Source: Neckera pumila (taxonomy: Eukaryota > Streptophyta > Bryopsida > Hypnales > Neckeraceae). From it: a DNA stretch of 64,000 nucleotides. Of this stretch, positions 12,064 through 24,200 are shown piece by piece. Within the stretch, counting starts at the first letter, position 1. The number at the start of each line of letters is the position of its first letter. The notes beneath the pieces are model-generated. The model was not told the origin of the DNA. It saw only the letters and a list, made by a program, of their open reading frames with translations, and made no database searches. The translations under genes were made by a program, and so were the position numbers. The stretch spans positions 14,319,823 through 14,383,822 of the forward strand of contig OZ018408.1 in NCBI GenBank assembly GCA_963969595.1. Reading direction: 5' to 3'.

Positions 12064-12287
12064 AAAAATCTATCACCAATTGTTTTCAACAAAATATCAT
12101 GGAAAACCATAAAAACTTGACTTCAAAACTTGACCAGAAATGGAATTTTGCTTTTTTTTTAAACCAAAATTTGGTATGCTTGATTGGAATAGCATCAAAA
12201 TGGAGTGTTAATTTTGCAAGGCCAAAAATTCCAATTCTTTTCTACACTATGCAAAAAAATTTGTAAGATTACTAACCGATACTGTAC

Positions 12288-12732
12288 TAAGGTAAATGAC
12301 CCCATTGCGGTCAAATGACCCATGATGGACACCTAATGACCCCATTGTGTTTTTTTAGACCACAATCAATGCCTTACATGGTAGTTATGGAGTAATTAGT
12401 GACCTCAGTAGGTACTTCCAAATTTTCAGTGTAAAATTTTTTGTAAAAATTGATTTTTTAGGTCTTCCATGTTTGAAAATGTTGTGACTACATTGGGTAG
12501 GAAGATGACCATATTGGATTCAGATTTTGTTGGTCATGAAGTAGCCTACAGACTCCTATGGGCTGATTACTTCAAAAATTCAGAACTAATTCATACTTGG
12601 TCCAAAAAATATAATTTCAAATGCCCTCACTGTCTCTCACACTTATCTTTGTGTGGGAAAAAATTTGAAAAATTTCAAGAATGGCATGTAGGCACACTCC
12701 TAATTTTGACCGCAATGGGGTCTTTTACCTTA
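12288..12732. mobile_element. MITE with 25-bp terminal inverted repeats, TAAGGTAAA type
   Basis: The left terminus TAAGGTAAATGACCCCATTG is matched by the inverted right terminus TAAGGTAAAAGACCCCATTG, and the repeat continues to 25 bp. The trinucleotide TAC flanks both sides (12285-12287 and 12733-12735) and may be the target duplication; a TA duplication is an alternative reading. Motif ATGACCCCATT recurs inside the left half. The 95-residue open frame at 12469-12756 runs across the right end and is coincidental. Confidence 0.65.
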
Positions 12733-13329
12733 TACATAAGGCATTCTCTCAACTAAACTCATGATTCCGGGTGCTTGAAATCCCTCTTTAAGAATCCTGA
12801 AGGAGAATATTTCATATTCTTCATGTGACAAGAATTCTCTGGATAACCCAATGTCACGTAACGGAAGGGTTCAAAATCTTCACGTTCCCTGCTTGCTCTG
12901 TCTCAGTCTGTGCACCTTGGCAATTCCTTTCGCATGTGTGAGCATGGAATTGGGGTCGATAAGCACAGCCTGAGAATGTGCCATCCGATTGGGTCGTCAT
13001 GCCAATGGTATGTTACACGCAAGACCAATTCAGTGCAGAGAGGACGGATCGATACTGTTAGGCTCTCCCTGGGTGAAGCTCAAATTTGATTTGGGTCATC
13101 ATGCATCCCTTGCAAGGGGAACCCCAGGCAGGCAAGCAGTCAAGCAACAGTCAACAAATGATCAAATGTGTGGTCACAGGGACTCTGGGAGGCAAGGTCC
13201 ACTAGCTCTAGCTAGAGGAATCCCGCCTAGCATTTGTTGCAAGGGCTGGGCTGATTTGAAATTTCTCACCTTGCCAGACAAATGTGAAAATATGCCCAGG
13301 CTGTAGAGGTTGGTTAAGTTCATTCGTTA

Positions 13330-13620
13330 AGTTACACACTCCTTCCTTCCTCATCTCTTGCCCATCCCCAGCTAATTCTGTGTGATGTCTTCGAGTTCAA
13401 ACCTCACTGAGTTCAGATTTGCCAAAAATTCATCAACTAAGTTAATTGTAAAGAAAAAGTTCCGACAACTCCCCAACTGCGGTGAAGGTGAAACTTCGGA
13501 GTCAGCCCCGGCCATGATTCAGGGGCAAATCCAAAGCAAAAGTTAAGATGGGTTCTTGTTTCCTTTTTTATTGCAGTAAATGTCTCTTTACTTGTGTCAA
13601 AAAAAAGAAAAAAAAAGAAG
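13330..13620 (+). mobile_element. Possible tRNA-derived SINE
   Basis: A GAGTTCAAACCTC block at about 13395 resembles a pol III B box. It is followed by a GC-rich body (CGGAGTCAGCCCCGGCC) and a 3' end with a TTACTTGTGTC motif leading into an A-rich tail (13597-13620). This layout fits plant tRNA-derived SINEs. I could not place a convincing A box or target duplication. Confidence 0.35.
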
Positions 13621-14368
13621 AAGCAAAAGTTAAAGTTAAGCTTAAGTTAATCAATCAGAGCGGGTTTTTGGATTCAGTTGGCGGCAGACTCCACATTTGC
13701 AGACCTCACAAGACCCAATAAGAATCGGTCCTTGCCAAACTTTAACAAAAGACCCAATGAGAAGGAGGTGGCACACGCAGAAGACTGGGGATTGCAGCAA
13801 GGCTGACTCAGCAGGTGCCAGGTCATGCTCGGCTTTTACAACGTGTGAACCGCAGGATTATCACAAGGGCGATCGTCACCACATGGGCAGCTTGCTACTT
13901 TGCTAGCTTCCCATAAGACGGACGCCCCCCTCGCAACTTCGTAAGGTCATCAATGACTGCAAAGCGGCGTGCTTCAAGTCGCAGTGGCCTTGGGGACCAC
14001 GTTTCCAACGGGATCATCCACTCCGGATAATCACAGGCAGCCCGCCAGTCACGCACTTAATAACCGGTATCCGGCGGCGTCGAGTCTCTACTTTTGGATC
14101 ACTATTAAAGAGATTGCAATATTGACCAATTACCAGTCCCTCAGGAGTCAGTCTCATACACAGTCTCAACTGTCGAGCACCAAGTGAGAGTTGGGTACAT
14201 CAGTCTGTTGTTACCCTGTTGCTACAGCAATCGAGTGTACAGAATTTATTGAGCAGGTGTACAGAATTTGAAGCGTCTTTCACTTACTCTGAGAATTCCG
14301 AAACGGTCGATCGATTTTTAGTTTGAACTGTTTGAATCAGAAGGTTTAATTTAGGAGGTTCCAGTGTA

Positions 14369-14541
14369 GATCGAGGTTTACATTCTGTGACATACGTAGT
14401 AGCTAGTAACTCAATGATTCAAGCATTCAAGTTCTTCTAGAGCTCTGTTTTGTGATCGAGGTTTGCATTTTGTGACGTACGTAGTTGTGACACAGTGATT
14501 CATTTATTCAAGTTCAGTTCTTCTAGCGCCCTGTTCGGTAG
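14369..14541 (+). repeat. Tandem duplication (about 85 bp, two copies) upstream of the F-box gene
   Basis: Units at 14369-14453 and 14454-14541 both begin GATCGAGGTTT. Each contains a TACGTA core inside CATACGTAGTA or CGTACGTAGTT, and each ends TTCTTCTAGMGC. Parts of the flanking sequence (TTTTAGTTTGAA at 14318 and 14621) repeat as well. Because this repeat sits in the leader, the upstream in-frame ATG at 14573 is less likely than 14708 to be the true start. Confidence 0.7.
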
Positions 14542-14707
14542 AAAATCAAGCTGAACCATTTGTGATTGTCATTTGGTGTGGTTACACTTAAGTACCCTGA
14601 ACTGGCCCTGTCGAGCTGGTTTTAGTTTGAAAAGTTTGAGTCACAAGATTCCGGTGTGGATTGAGGCGTGCATAGTTTCCGACGGAGATCGAGTCTGGGT
14701 TGCAAGG

Positions 14708-17700
14708 ATGGGGGTAGAGAGTGTCCCATTGAGGAATCTGGGGTACGCACCTAAAGTACCTTCTAGGCTCAATCTCTGTTTTGAAGACGTAGAGCTCCGG
14801 GAGAGCAATGGACATGGCAAGACCTGTGCAGAGGATGCGTTAATGATTGAGGAAGTGTTGGCGGAGTGGGAGGGATGTCGAGCATTGATGCGGAAGTTCG
14901 TTGACACAGTCCAGCCGCCTGCTGCTAAGGACAATGGAGGTTGTTCTGATGTTTTGAGCGTGCCAGACGACGTCATGACGATGATTTTTGCACAGTTGCC
15001 AAGGCAGAGCTTGGCGATGGCGCGGCGTGTGTGTTCGTCGTGGAAGCGTGTGGCGGAACAGCAAGAGCTCGCTTCATTGCGTCGCAAGGTTCCAACCCGC
15101 ACCCGCTGATCGATAGTTGCTTTGAAGAATCAATCCTTTTATGCTGAGCGACTAATATTTCTATTTCAGTGTTTTTGCATTGATTGATGTTTGCATTTTT
15201 ACTGCATTGTTGATACGAGCTGTGTCTGAGAGTAAGGCCACCTCTGAAAGAAGGCACCGAGATAGCACTCATTGTAATTAGTAGAACTAGCTCAAACAGG
15301 TTTTTCATTCATGCGAGTCTTAGGTCAAAGTTCTTATGACGGTTGAATTGGAAGAATATGAAAATAACTGTATTATGATGAAGTTTCAGTCACTCGAAAC
15401 TGAAATTAATATCATTAGGAAGATTCAGAACCAGGCAGTGATCAAGGACACCAGTGGCATACTTTCAATTGCTTAATTACACATCAAAGTAGGCCACGTT
15501 TAGCTATTGAAGCGTACCACCATTCTATCTAGAAATGCTAAGATTTACTAATTCTATTTACTAAAGTACTCCTCTTGCTACACATGCGTATTCATGCTCA
15601 CAATTAATTTTTTTCTTACATTCCTCAACCTTTCTCTTGCTGTATCCTTATAGAACGAATGAGAGAATGGATACCCAAGTTTCAGGGCATCATGGTTGAT
15701 CACAAGGCTGTAGCAGATGCGAGACTGTGACATTGAATCGTATTTTCCTGCATTTTTCTAAATCTCTTCCTGTTTTGTTCATTTTCAATGATGCAACTGC
15801 AGATGGGCGTTGCGGAAGGGTGGATATACGTGCTGCCGGAGACTCTTGAGGGGTCACCATTTCGTGCATACGACACCATAGCTGCCAAATGGTCAGTACT
15901 GCCCCCCACGCCAGGCAGTTCTGAAAATAATCATTGGCAAGGATTTGCTTGCGCAGCAGTGGGTCATAAATTTCTCCTCATGGGCGGCACACGAACACAG
16001 AAGAGCCCCACTCCAGACAAACACTCCTCAGGTACAACCAATATCCTCTTACAAACAACATTTGTTGAGTTAAATTGTCGGGATTCCACTACTTTGGGGT
16101 GGCATGTAATGTAAATCTACACCACTTTTAGTTTTTAAAGCTTTCTGCAGATTTAATGTCACAATTTTCGGCACCCAGAATTGCGCTAATTTAACGAACT
16201 AATATATTCTAACCACACGAGCTAATATATTTTCAACGATGGTTGTAGGGCTAATGTTGTATAATTACTTATTTTCTCTTATACTTGTTAATAATCAGGT
16301 CAATTTCCATCAGTTTTGTAATACAGAGATTCAAAACGTGGAGTCATAAGAGAGGGCATTCTTCCATTCTCTCACTTTCAATGAATAGGGAAGTCGTCTC
16401 CCTAGAGTCTTCGAGGTTGTGTTTTCAACAACAATCTGGTGAAGTTCTCAAATTGATTGAGCGTTGGAGATGAATTTCAGACTGATGGATGAAGAAGTTT
16501 GTATACAGAATGCACTAGAGCTTGTCACCACAACCCCCCATTTTTGGTCAAGAATAGGGATGAAGTGGAAGGGGAAAGGAATGAAGTTTAGAATGCATCT
16601 AAGTGGATTGCGACTCCCCTGATGTTCTAACTCTCTTCGTTTTGAACTTTTTGAAGCGGTGGTGTGCAGTGACGTTGTGATCTACGACGCGCTCACCAAC
16701 AAGTGGACGAGAGGGGCCCGAATGAACACAGCCAGGAGCTGGTTTGCAGCAGCGGCAGTGGGGGCCAAAGTCTTTGTAGCTGGAGGGCAAGGCAACACAA
16801 AGTTCCTGGACTCGGCCGAGGTCTATGACTTGCAAACGGATTCATGGAAGACGCTCTCCAGCATGACGGTTGTCAGGTCCAGTTGCCATGGAGTGGCCCT
16901 TGATGGCCAGTTTTGGGTCATTGCGGGCGAGTATCAGAAAATTTATCAGAAAAGCTCCGCCGAGGTCTACGACGCTGTGACCGACTCGTGGCGTTTTGTG
17001 CCTAACATGTACCTCGACAACAAGAAGGTCAGTTTATGCACCTCACTTCCTGTTTGTTGGATTGGTGCATTTCGGAATTTTTAATAGTATTGAGAAGCCA
17101 TCAAAATGTGGGACAGATTTTGATATAAGGGTTTTTATGTGCATCCAAAACTGCTGAATTGACCAATATTCAACACTTTAAAAATTCATAATTTATTCAT
17201 ACGGCCCCAAATTTACGCGCAGGTAGTTGCTTGTTGGACAGTTTACCTCCACCATGTGACTTTTGAAGTCTCGGATTGACTATGTCGTTTGGTAAGCATC
17301 ATATTTAACTCCACCTGATTTTCTGTCGCGCATGTTCAGGTGATGGAGCCGAGTGCAGTAACTGCAAATGGAGAGCTCATCTGCATCCACCAAAAGAGAG
17401 TCATGGTGTACAACACACAATTGAACGACTGGACTCAGCTGGGGCACATCAATGGAGGTGAAGAGTACGCACGGCCATACTCGAGATATGGATTTGCCTG
17501 CGAGAGTGTGGGCAGCAACTTGTACATTCTAGGGGGCATTCGAGAATACTCCCAAAACCGGTACCGGTCCTGCACGCCGCTCAATACAGTGGAAGCCTGT
17601 GAGCTTGGAGGAGAGAAGCAGTACGCATCTCAGTTATGGTGGAAGCTGGGAGCAGACATGTGCAACGGTGGGGGCGTTATTTCTGCATCCTTGGTTACAT

Positions 17701-17708
17701 GGTTGTAA
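14708..17708 (+). CDS. F-box/kelch-repeat protein
   Basis: This is a four-exon gene. Exons 14708-15088, 15803-16031, 16657-17027 and 17340-17708 join in phase through GT-AG introns, giving about 449 residues. An F-box at roughly residues 83-127 (VPDDVMTMIFAQLP, then SSWKRV) is followed by kelch repeats. Repeat signatures visible include FRAYDTIAAKW, FLLMGGTR, VVIYDALTNKW, VFVAGGQGN, AEVYDLQTDSW, FWVIAGEY and LYILGGIRE. The layout matches plant SCF ubiquitin-ligase substrate receptors, close in style to the SKIP30 group. F-box would contact Skp1 and the kelch propeller would bind a target, which is unknown here. An in-frame ATG at 14573 would add 45 residues made of duplicated leader sequence, so I prefer 14708. 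Confidence 0.85.
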
Positions 17709-19500
17709 TGTGCCAATTCCTTTGATTCCTTCTTCCCCTTCCTTCAATTCTTCCCCTTTATGCAGGTGAAAATGCCAACAACATTCTATGAACATCTCAT
17801 GTTCCGACTTTGAAGTAGGAGAGTAGTACGTGAGCATCGTGTACAGTACAGTAGATGGATTATCTGTTAGGTCCAATTGATTCAGATACAGCAGTTGTGA
17901 ATTACAACTTCTGTACGCATTTTTGTAGTTGAGACCTTGAAGAGCTAGCTAGGAGAATAGTATTGGCAATTTCAGGCAAAGCCTGCGGTTTTTCGAAAAG
18001 AGGATTATTTTGCATTATGTGAATGGAAACGGAAGAGTGTTGAATGAGGACTTGCAAAGTTGGCTGTGCTGTACAATCTTCAATCATCCAAATTTTTCTC
18101 CTTCTGGCAAAGTATCTACACTTGTTCTGGTGGTCTCAATGGGAGTTGACCTTCTGTTCAAAACTCTATCGCTGACATAAGAGGCTGTTGAGAAACGTGA
18201 AATTTTTTGAAGTGTGTTAATGAAATGAAAAACGTGGAAAATTTGACTTCCGTTGTGTCTTCAACCACGTGTTGGATTTGTGCTCCATCCACGTTCTTTC
18301 TATGCTCCATTGACGTCATAGCATTCCTGAGCTCATGGGATGGATGCCAGCGTACTCACAAGTCACAAGGGGTTGTCACACCTTCTCCAAGAATGAAACT
18401 TCTATGAACTAGGTAACCTTCGAGTTGCGTAGAGGTGGCAAGAGGGTTACAAGTGTAACCAGCTCTGTCCCCGGATGAAAACTCATATAATTATTGCCTT
18501 TGTGGATGAATATCGTGTATTTACGAACGAACTATCCTGTTCGTGGATGAGACTCGGTCGAGCAGACAAATGTATACAATCAGAGCTGGTTATTGAGAAT
18601 GAGAAGGTATGGAATGAAAAGAGGTGCCAATAGGAGCCTTTTTCCATAAAGATAATGTGATATTCCTTTGGAGTTTGGAGAATGGAGAGAAATGGAGAAT
18701 GGAGAACTTCTTCACGTTCATTCTTCATTGACCTCAAGAGGAGAAGAAAAAAACTTCTTAATCTTTAGAGAATGGGTCCTTTGCAATTCAAGGAGATAGT
18801 ACCACGTCCTCATTTTGTTAAGATTGAGACTAGGAGAGAAGAAGGTATGACTATTTGAATTGGAACAAAAAAATACGATATTGAAGTATAAGGTGGTCAG
18901 GCAAGATTGACAAAACATCCCTTTTTTTCTAGATTACCATACTTCGTGGTCAAGATTGGCAAAAAATAATTTTAATAATAATTTTTGTGATATTATTATT
19001 ATTATTAAATTGTACCAATTTTATTTTTATTTTTTAGGCATTTTTTTAATTTACAATTGCAAACTTGATTTAATAATTTGGCAAGGAACGTTGAACTTGA
19101 CTACCACGTATGATATACACAAATTTGTCCTTTTGTCCATCTACCAATTTAATTTGAGATACATATGGAATACGATCTTTAGTTCTTGTCTTCTTTTGTC
19201 CAATTGACGTTTGTTACCCTCAAGAGATAATATTTCAACTTCTGGTTGTAGGTCAAAATGAAAATATTACATGATTGTCCTAAAGTTATATCAATGAAAT
19301 TAGTTCATTCAAAATTTTCTAATCCTAAATTTGCTTTGTTGTAGTATATTAAAAAGATACGTCAAAAAATATTTCAAAATGCATTTAGGCCTATTGAAAT
19401 CTAATATGAAAATGGGAAATTCCAAATGATTTCATGAAAAAATGTAATTGTTCTAATTTTTAAAGTAATACTCCCTCCATCCCCAAACAATCATCCGGTT
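17709..19500. other. Intergenic region between F-box gene and Helitron-like pair
   Basis: It contains the F-box gene's likely 3' UTR, then increasingly AT-rich DNA with no recognisable gene, RNA or transposon ends. Short open frames here lack motifs and splice context. Confidence 0.5.
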
Positions 19501-19530
19501 CCTTTTAATTTTATTGTAATATAAGTTCAA

Positions 19531-20428
19531 CTAGTGTGACCCTGTGCCGTTGGCCCAATTTTCATCTACTCCCGGTTCCACTCCTGGTTCTACTTCTAGT
19601 TCCACTCCCGGTTCCACTCCAGGTTCTACTTCTAGTTCCACTCCAGGTTCTACTTCTAGTTCCACTCCCGGTTCCACTCCCGGTTCCACTTCCAGTAGCA
19701 AGAACGCCATTAGGAAAAAAATGAACCCTGGAAGAGGCTGCTTCGTAGTGTAAGCTTCCCCTCAAGGGAACTCAACAGTGATTTACATTTAAAAAATATT
19801 AAAAAAATATTAAAAAAATAAAAAATATTAAAATATTAAATAAATAATAATAATAAATAAAAAATAATAATAAAAAATAATAATAAAAAATAATAAAAAT
19901 AATAAAATAATAAAAATTGTAATGATTGCAGTCCGACATGGCATGTGTGGTGCCATGTCAGATCTGAAAATTTTGTAATTTTGAATTTATTTTAATAAAA
20001 AAAAATTTAATGTTTTTTTAAGCAGTTCAGCTGCACTGTTCCCTGCTGTTCCGCGCTATTCCGTGCCTGCAATTCGCTGTTGCAAAAAATTTTTTTTTTT
20101 TTTTTTTTTTTCCGGCTTGCATTCCCTGCGTTCTCAGGTCTCACGGCCTCTTCCAGGGTTCAACTTTTTCCTAATGCACCAAAATCAAAGTAAAAGTAAT
20201 TTTCTAATTTTTTAATCAACAAATACTTTGAAATTCAATAACTTTTGCACCACCGCTCCAAACGCCACGAAACCAAGCCCGTGCACCCCTCCTCGCCGAG
20301 GGCTTTCCGACGGTACCAAGCACGTGGCCATGGGACGCACGGTCCGGGAGTTCTCAATGTGACAAACAAAACAAACAAACAAACAAACAAACAAACAAAC
20401 AAACAAACAAGCAAATTTAAGGTATAGA
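19531..20428 (-). mobile_element. Helitron-like element copy A, split by a MITE
   Basis: On the minus strand it starts A|TCTATACCTTAAATTTGC at 20428 and ends GGGTCACACTAG|T at 19531. Subtracting the 469-bp MITE at 19708-20176 leaves 429 bp colinear with copy B. Near its 3' end lies a minisatellite of a 12-bp unit (GGAGTGGAACCG type) with about 11 units, the longest array of the family here. It also has the (TTTG)n run near its 5' end. Confidence 0.75.
19708..20176. mobile_element. MITE, CATTAG/CTAATG family, nested in Helitron-like copy A
   Basis: The terminal inverted repeats are CATTAGGAAAAAAATGAACC and, inverted, CATTAGGAAAAAGTTGAACC, extending about 33 bp with CTGGAAGAGGC. The interior is AT-rich with a CATGGCATGTGTGGTGCCATG palindrome. 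Removing exactly CATTAGG...CCTAATG restores the uninterrupted sequence seen in copies B, D and E, so no target duplication is present. It is non-coding. Confidence 0.8.
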
Positions 20429-20435
20429 TACTACA

Positions 20436-20781
20436 TCAATACCTTAAATGAGGCTGTTTGTTTGTTTGTTTGTTTGTTTGTTTGTTTTGTTTGTTTTGTT
20501 TGTTACGTTGAGATCTCCCGGACCATGCATCCCCCAGCCGCGTGCTTGGTACCATCGGAAAGGGCTCGGCAAGGAGGGGTGCACGGGCTTGGTTTCGTGG
20601 CATTTGGAGCGGTGGTGCAAAAGTTATTGAATTTCAAAGTATTTATTGATTAAAAAATTAGAAAATTACTTTTACTTTGATTTTGGTGGCGTTCTTGCTA
20701 CTGGGAGTGAAACTGGGAGTGAAACCGGGAGTGGAACTAGAAGTGGATGAAAATTGGGCCAACGGCACAGGGCCACACTAG
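20436..20781 (+). mobile_element. Helitron-like element copy B, intact reference copy
   Basis: The element starts A|TCAATACCTTAAATGAGG and ends GGCCACACTAG|T, fitting the Helitron rule of 5' TC, 3' CTRR and insertion between A and T. A short imperfect hairpin (TGGGCC-AAC-GGCACA) lies 8 nt before CTAG. In order it holds (TTTG)n, a GC-rich central block (ACCATCGGAAAGGGCTCGG to GGAGCGGTGGTGC), an AAAGTTATTGAATTTCAAAG block, and four to five 12-bp minisatellite units. At 346 bp it has no Rep/helicase and would be non-autonomous. Confidence 0.75.
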
Positions 20782-21270
20782 TAGATACTACACTTTGAAA
20801 AGGACTCAAAAACTCAAAATTTCAAGAGGATAGAAGTGCACTGAACTCTATTGATAGCTCAATGTGGGTTGAAATAAAATTATTTTTTAGCAAAAAGATC
20901 CCAAACATTTTGTCCAAACGGAAGATCATCTTGCAATGGGATGGAAGGAGAAATAAATGAGAATGTTTTGCAATTGGAAGCTTAATTTTGTAATAATAAG
21001 TTTGTTTCAATTCTGTATAGGGGATGAGAAACTCAATTTTTCAAGCTTTCATCCAAAATTTGAACCTACAATTATGGACACCAAATAGGACAAAATGTAT
21101 TCGGATTTTGCGAGCCTCTGGACTCCGTCGACGGTAAAGTGAACATATTTGACGATAAATGGAAAGTCGTCGACGTTCATCGAGCTTCGTCGTCTCGCTC
21201 AGTGGAGCACAATGCTACGAAGGATATTTTGCTTGAGCAAAGGAGGTGGCGCGAGCTTGCAAGCTTAGCC

Positions 21271-24200
21271 ATGGCTATGGCGTCCTCGGCCTCTGTTCTC
21301 ACACGGCCATCTAATTTCAACCGCATCGTTCCTCTCATTAGCGGCAGATTCTTCGGTGAGACACGTGATTTTACGTTTCTTTTATTCTTGTTATTACATG
21401 TTTGTGTCACTGATGTACACGGTCTCCGCAATTACGCTAATCCGTAGGTTGTTATGATACTGTGATAACGCAATTATCGAGTTGGACAGTTCTTTGGCTA
21501 AATAGGAAGTGAAATTGAATTAATTTCATCCTTTTTCATGTTGTGACATTAGGCACGCTATCATGTAACAATTTGTTTAATTTCGTCTGGTGCAAATTGC
21601 TCTGGAATAATCTACAGGTTCAAATGGCACATGTACGGTGGACTTTTCAAACCTAATTCACCAGAAGAGGCATCAATCAGCTATCAGGTGCGATGCGGAT
21701 AGTAATGCTCCTGCCTCCAGCAGCAGACGTCCCCGGGAGCTTCTTATCCCTGTTTCTCAACTAGTGGAGGCGCGCGTAATCTTTGCTGCTGCTCCGGCCA
21801 TGGGCCATAACCAGGTTAGAAATGCCTCTTTCTTTGCTGCTCATTTGGACAAATATGCAGTGGTACCGGAAAACAGAATATTGTCGTTCTCCGATTCCTA
21901 GTTCAGTAATAATTTAAACGTCTTTGAACTTTTTTCAATCTTTGCATGTGTACTTACTACTATAAAGAACAGAGTCTTTGGAACCAGAATCGAAGTAAAC
22001 GCAGTGTGAGGCAATAATAAACGGAAACGAAATAAATGTGAGAACAAGAATATTCTGTTTTCCTGCAGGATCAATAACAATACAGTTGGACACTGCATAA
22101 ACGGGGTCACCGTCATGGTTTTCAATGAGTTCTGTCTTTTTGACTGCTACACTTAATTTTGTGTTGGTTCTTGTATCAGGAAGGACATCCAGAATGTAAT
22201 GCAAGAGTACCTTCGATTCTGGAGGCTTTAGAAAAGGGAGGGCTGACTCCTGAGGTGAGGTAAGCTGTTGAGCGTTCTTTAAGCCAGTTATTTGCCCTCA
22301 GTTGCAACCGTGGGGATTGATTTTCTATTCGTGAATGCAATATGTGATATTAATGGAGCTTTGAAATAGAGTGGACATATCTTATTACACCTGTAGACAT
22401 GTATCCTAAGAAAAACAAGATTGGAAGTCTGTTTACTTGAGCTTCACTTTCTCTGCCAGTAGCTGTGCATGTCGAGATGGTCATGCGCATAACAAATTAG
22501 TTATGAATGCTGTGTCTTTGTAAATCTTGTGTCTTACAAAATTATCTCAAGGGGCCAACGTTTGCTCGAAAATTAGTTGTGACAAGGAGGATACCAACTG
22601 TTTGGCGTGAATGTGCAGCTGCGTGGCAAAGAAGTAATTAGGATTCATGACTTTAAAGCAGCATCACAGGAGGATGTAGCAGCTGTCCACTCTATGCGTT
22701 ATGTCAAGGGTCTAGAAAGGGTAAGTCTCGCGTGCTTTGATTGGGCGATGATTGATCTCCTTCGAACAAGTCACCTTGTTGAGAATTTTGAGGGTTTCAC
22801 TCCATGAGGTAGATTGCTTAGAGCACGAGGCTCTAGTTGTGCCAGGACGGTTCGTGTATCTAATAGGTGCAATTACCTTGGGTATGACATCTCAGGTCCC
22901 AGTTCTCAGGTTCCTTAACTTTAAAAGTCTAAATTTCCGCTGAAGATGTTGTACACCTTGTCAGCAGGCAATGCAGAAGGCAGAAGATGAAGGGCTTATA
23001 TTCTTGGAGAGCTCAGGCCCAACGTTCGCGACATCATCTGTACGTTTCAAGAGCTTTCTATATTACCTTTTCGTTGCGTTTATTGATGTTCAAAAGTTGG
23101 AATTCGTTGATACTTCAAACTTGTAGAGGGTATTAGATTCAAGAGCAACGCTACGTTTGCATAAGGCCGAACAGTGTTGTTAGTATGTGTAGTTTATGTC
23201 GTATTTGCAGGCTTTAGGCAGTTAACACAGTTTTAGTTATGAGTTATTATTTCATAAACTTCGTGTTTCATATTGGGCTGATCTATACTCAAGTGGATTA
23301 CGTACAGACATACTATGAGTCAATGATGGCAGCTGGTGCAAGCTTAGCATTGGTGGATTCTGTGGTGTGTGCCCTGCTCATTTGCTTTGAAATTTGTGAC
23401 TCGTATCATCCTTTCCCAATCGTTGTCTTGCTGAGTAATGTAGCCTCTAGTTGCTAATTTGAAGTTTGGAGGATGACATTATTACGTTATTCTTTGTGCT
23501 ATACTGTCTCGTTCGACATACTTGTAAAATTTCGTTACATTGCAAATGTAAGAATACCTCATTGTCATTTTCTTTCAGGTGGCAGCAGCAAAAGAGACAC
23601 GAAACCCTCCTGTTGGTTTTGCACTAGTTCGACCTCCAGGTCATCATGCAGTTCGTGCAGGGCCGATGGGGTTCTGTGTATTTGGGAATATCGCTGTGGC
23701 TGCTCGTTATTCGCAGCAAGTACATGGACTGCAGCGAGTTTTCATTATCGACTACGATGTCCATCATGGTAACGGTACCGATGATGCCTTTTACAGCGAC
23801 CCTGATATTTTCTTCCTATCAACACACCAGGTACTCTAGCACTCTTTGCTCAAGGCGGGGGGCATGGCATGCTCATACCGTGTTCATGTTTGCCTTTGTT
23901 GGGTTTCTGCCCTCTCTCTTAGAAGCAGTCTTTCAAATCGACAATCCCGTAGCTCTGATTATACTGCCAGGGTATACCAAATTCAGCAGAGCTGCAGTTC
24001 TACCTTCTGCGTCAGACAACATAATGGTCTGGTGTTGACATGGTGGTCAGGATGGTAGTTACCCAGGGACCGGCAAGATGAATGAAGTTGGTGCTGGTCC
24101 TGGGGAGGGGTCAACCCTCAATCTGCCTTTGCCAGGAGGGTCGGGCGACGACGCGATGGCTCGTGTGTTCGAAGAAGTGATTGTCCCTGCTGCTCAGCGA

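Noticed and set aside
12469..12756. Ninety-five-residue frame with CPHC and other Cys pairs, suggestive of a small zinc protein
   Set aside because: It lies within a MITE, runs out through its terminal inverted repeat, and has no start context or relatives here.
14588..15308. Four minus-strand open frames opposite the F-box exon
   Set aside because: They are antisense shadows of the GC-richer coding exon.
19536..19765. Three overlapping open frames encoding repetitive Ser/Thr/Gly- or Val/Leu/Pro-rich peptides
   Set aside because: They are translations of the 12-bp minisatellite inside Helitron-like copy A, and all frames stay open because the unit is a multiple of three.
20212..20653. Cys/Phe/Val/Leu-rich or Asn/Lys/Gln/Thr-rich small proteins
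   Set aside because: They come from the (TTTG)n microsatellite of Helitron-like copies and recur at every copy of the repeat.
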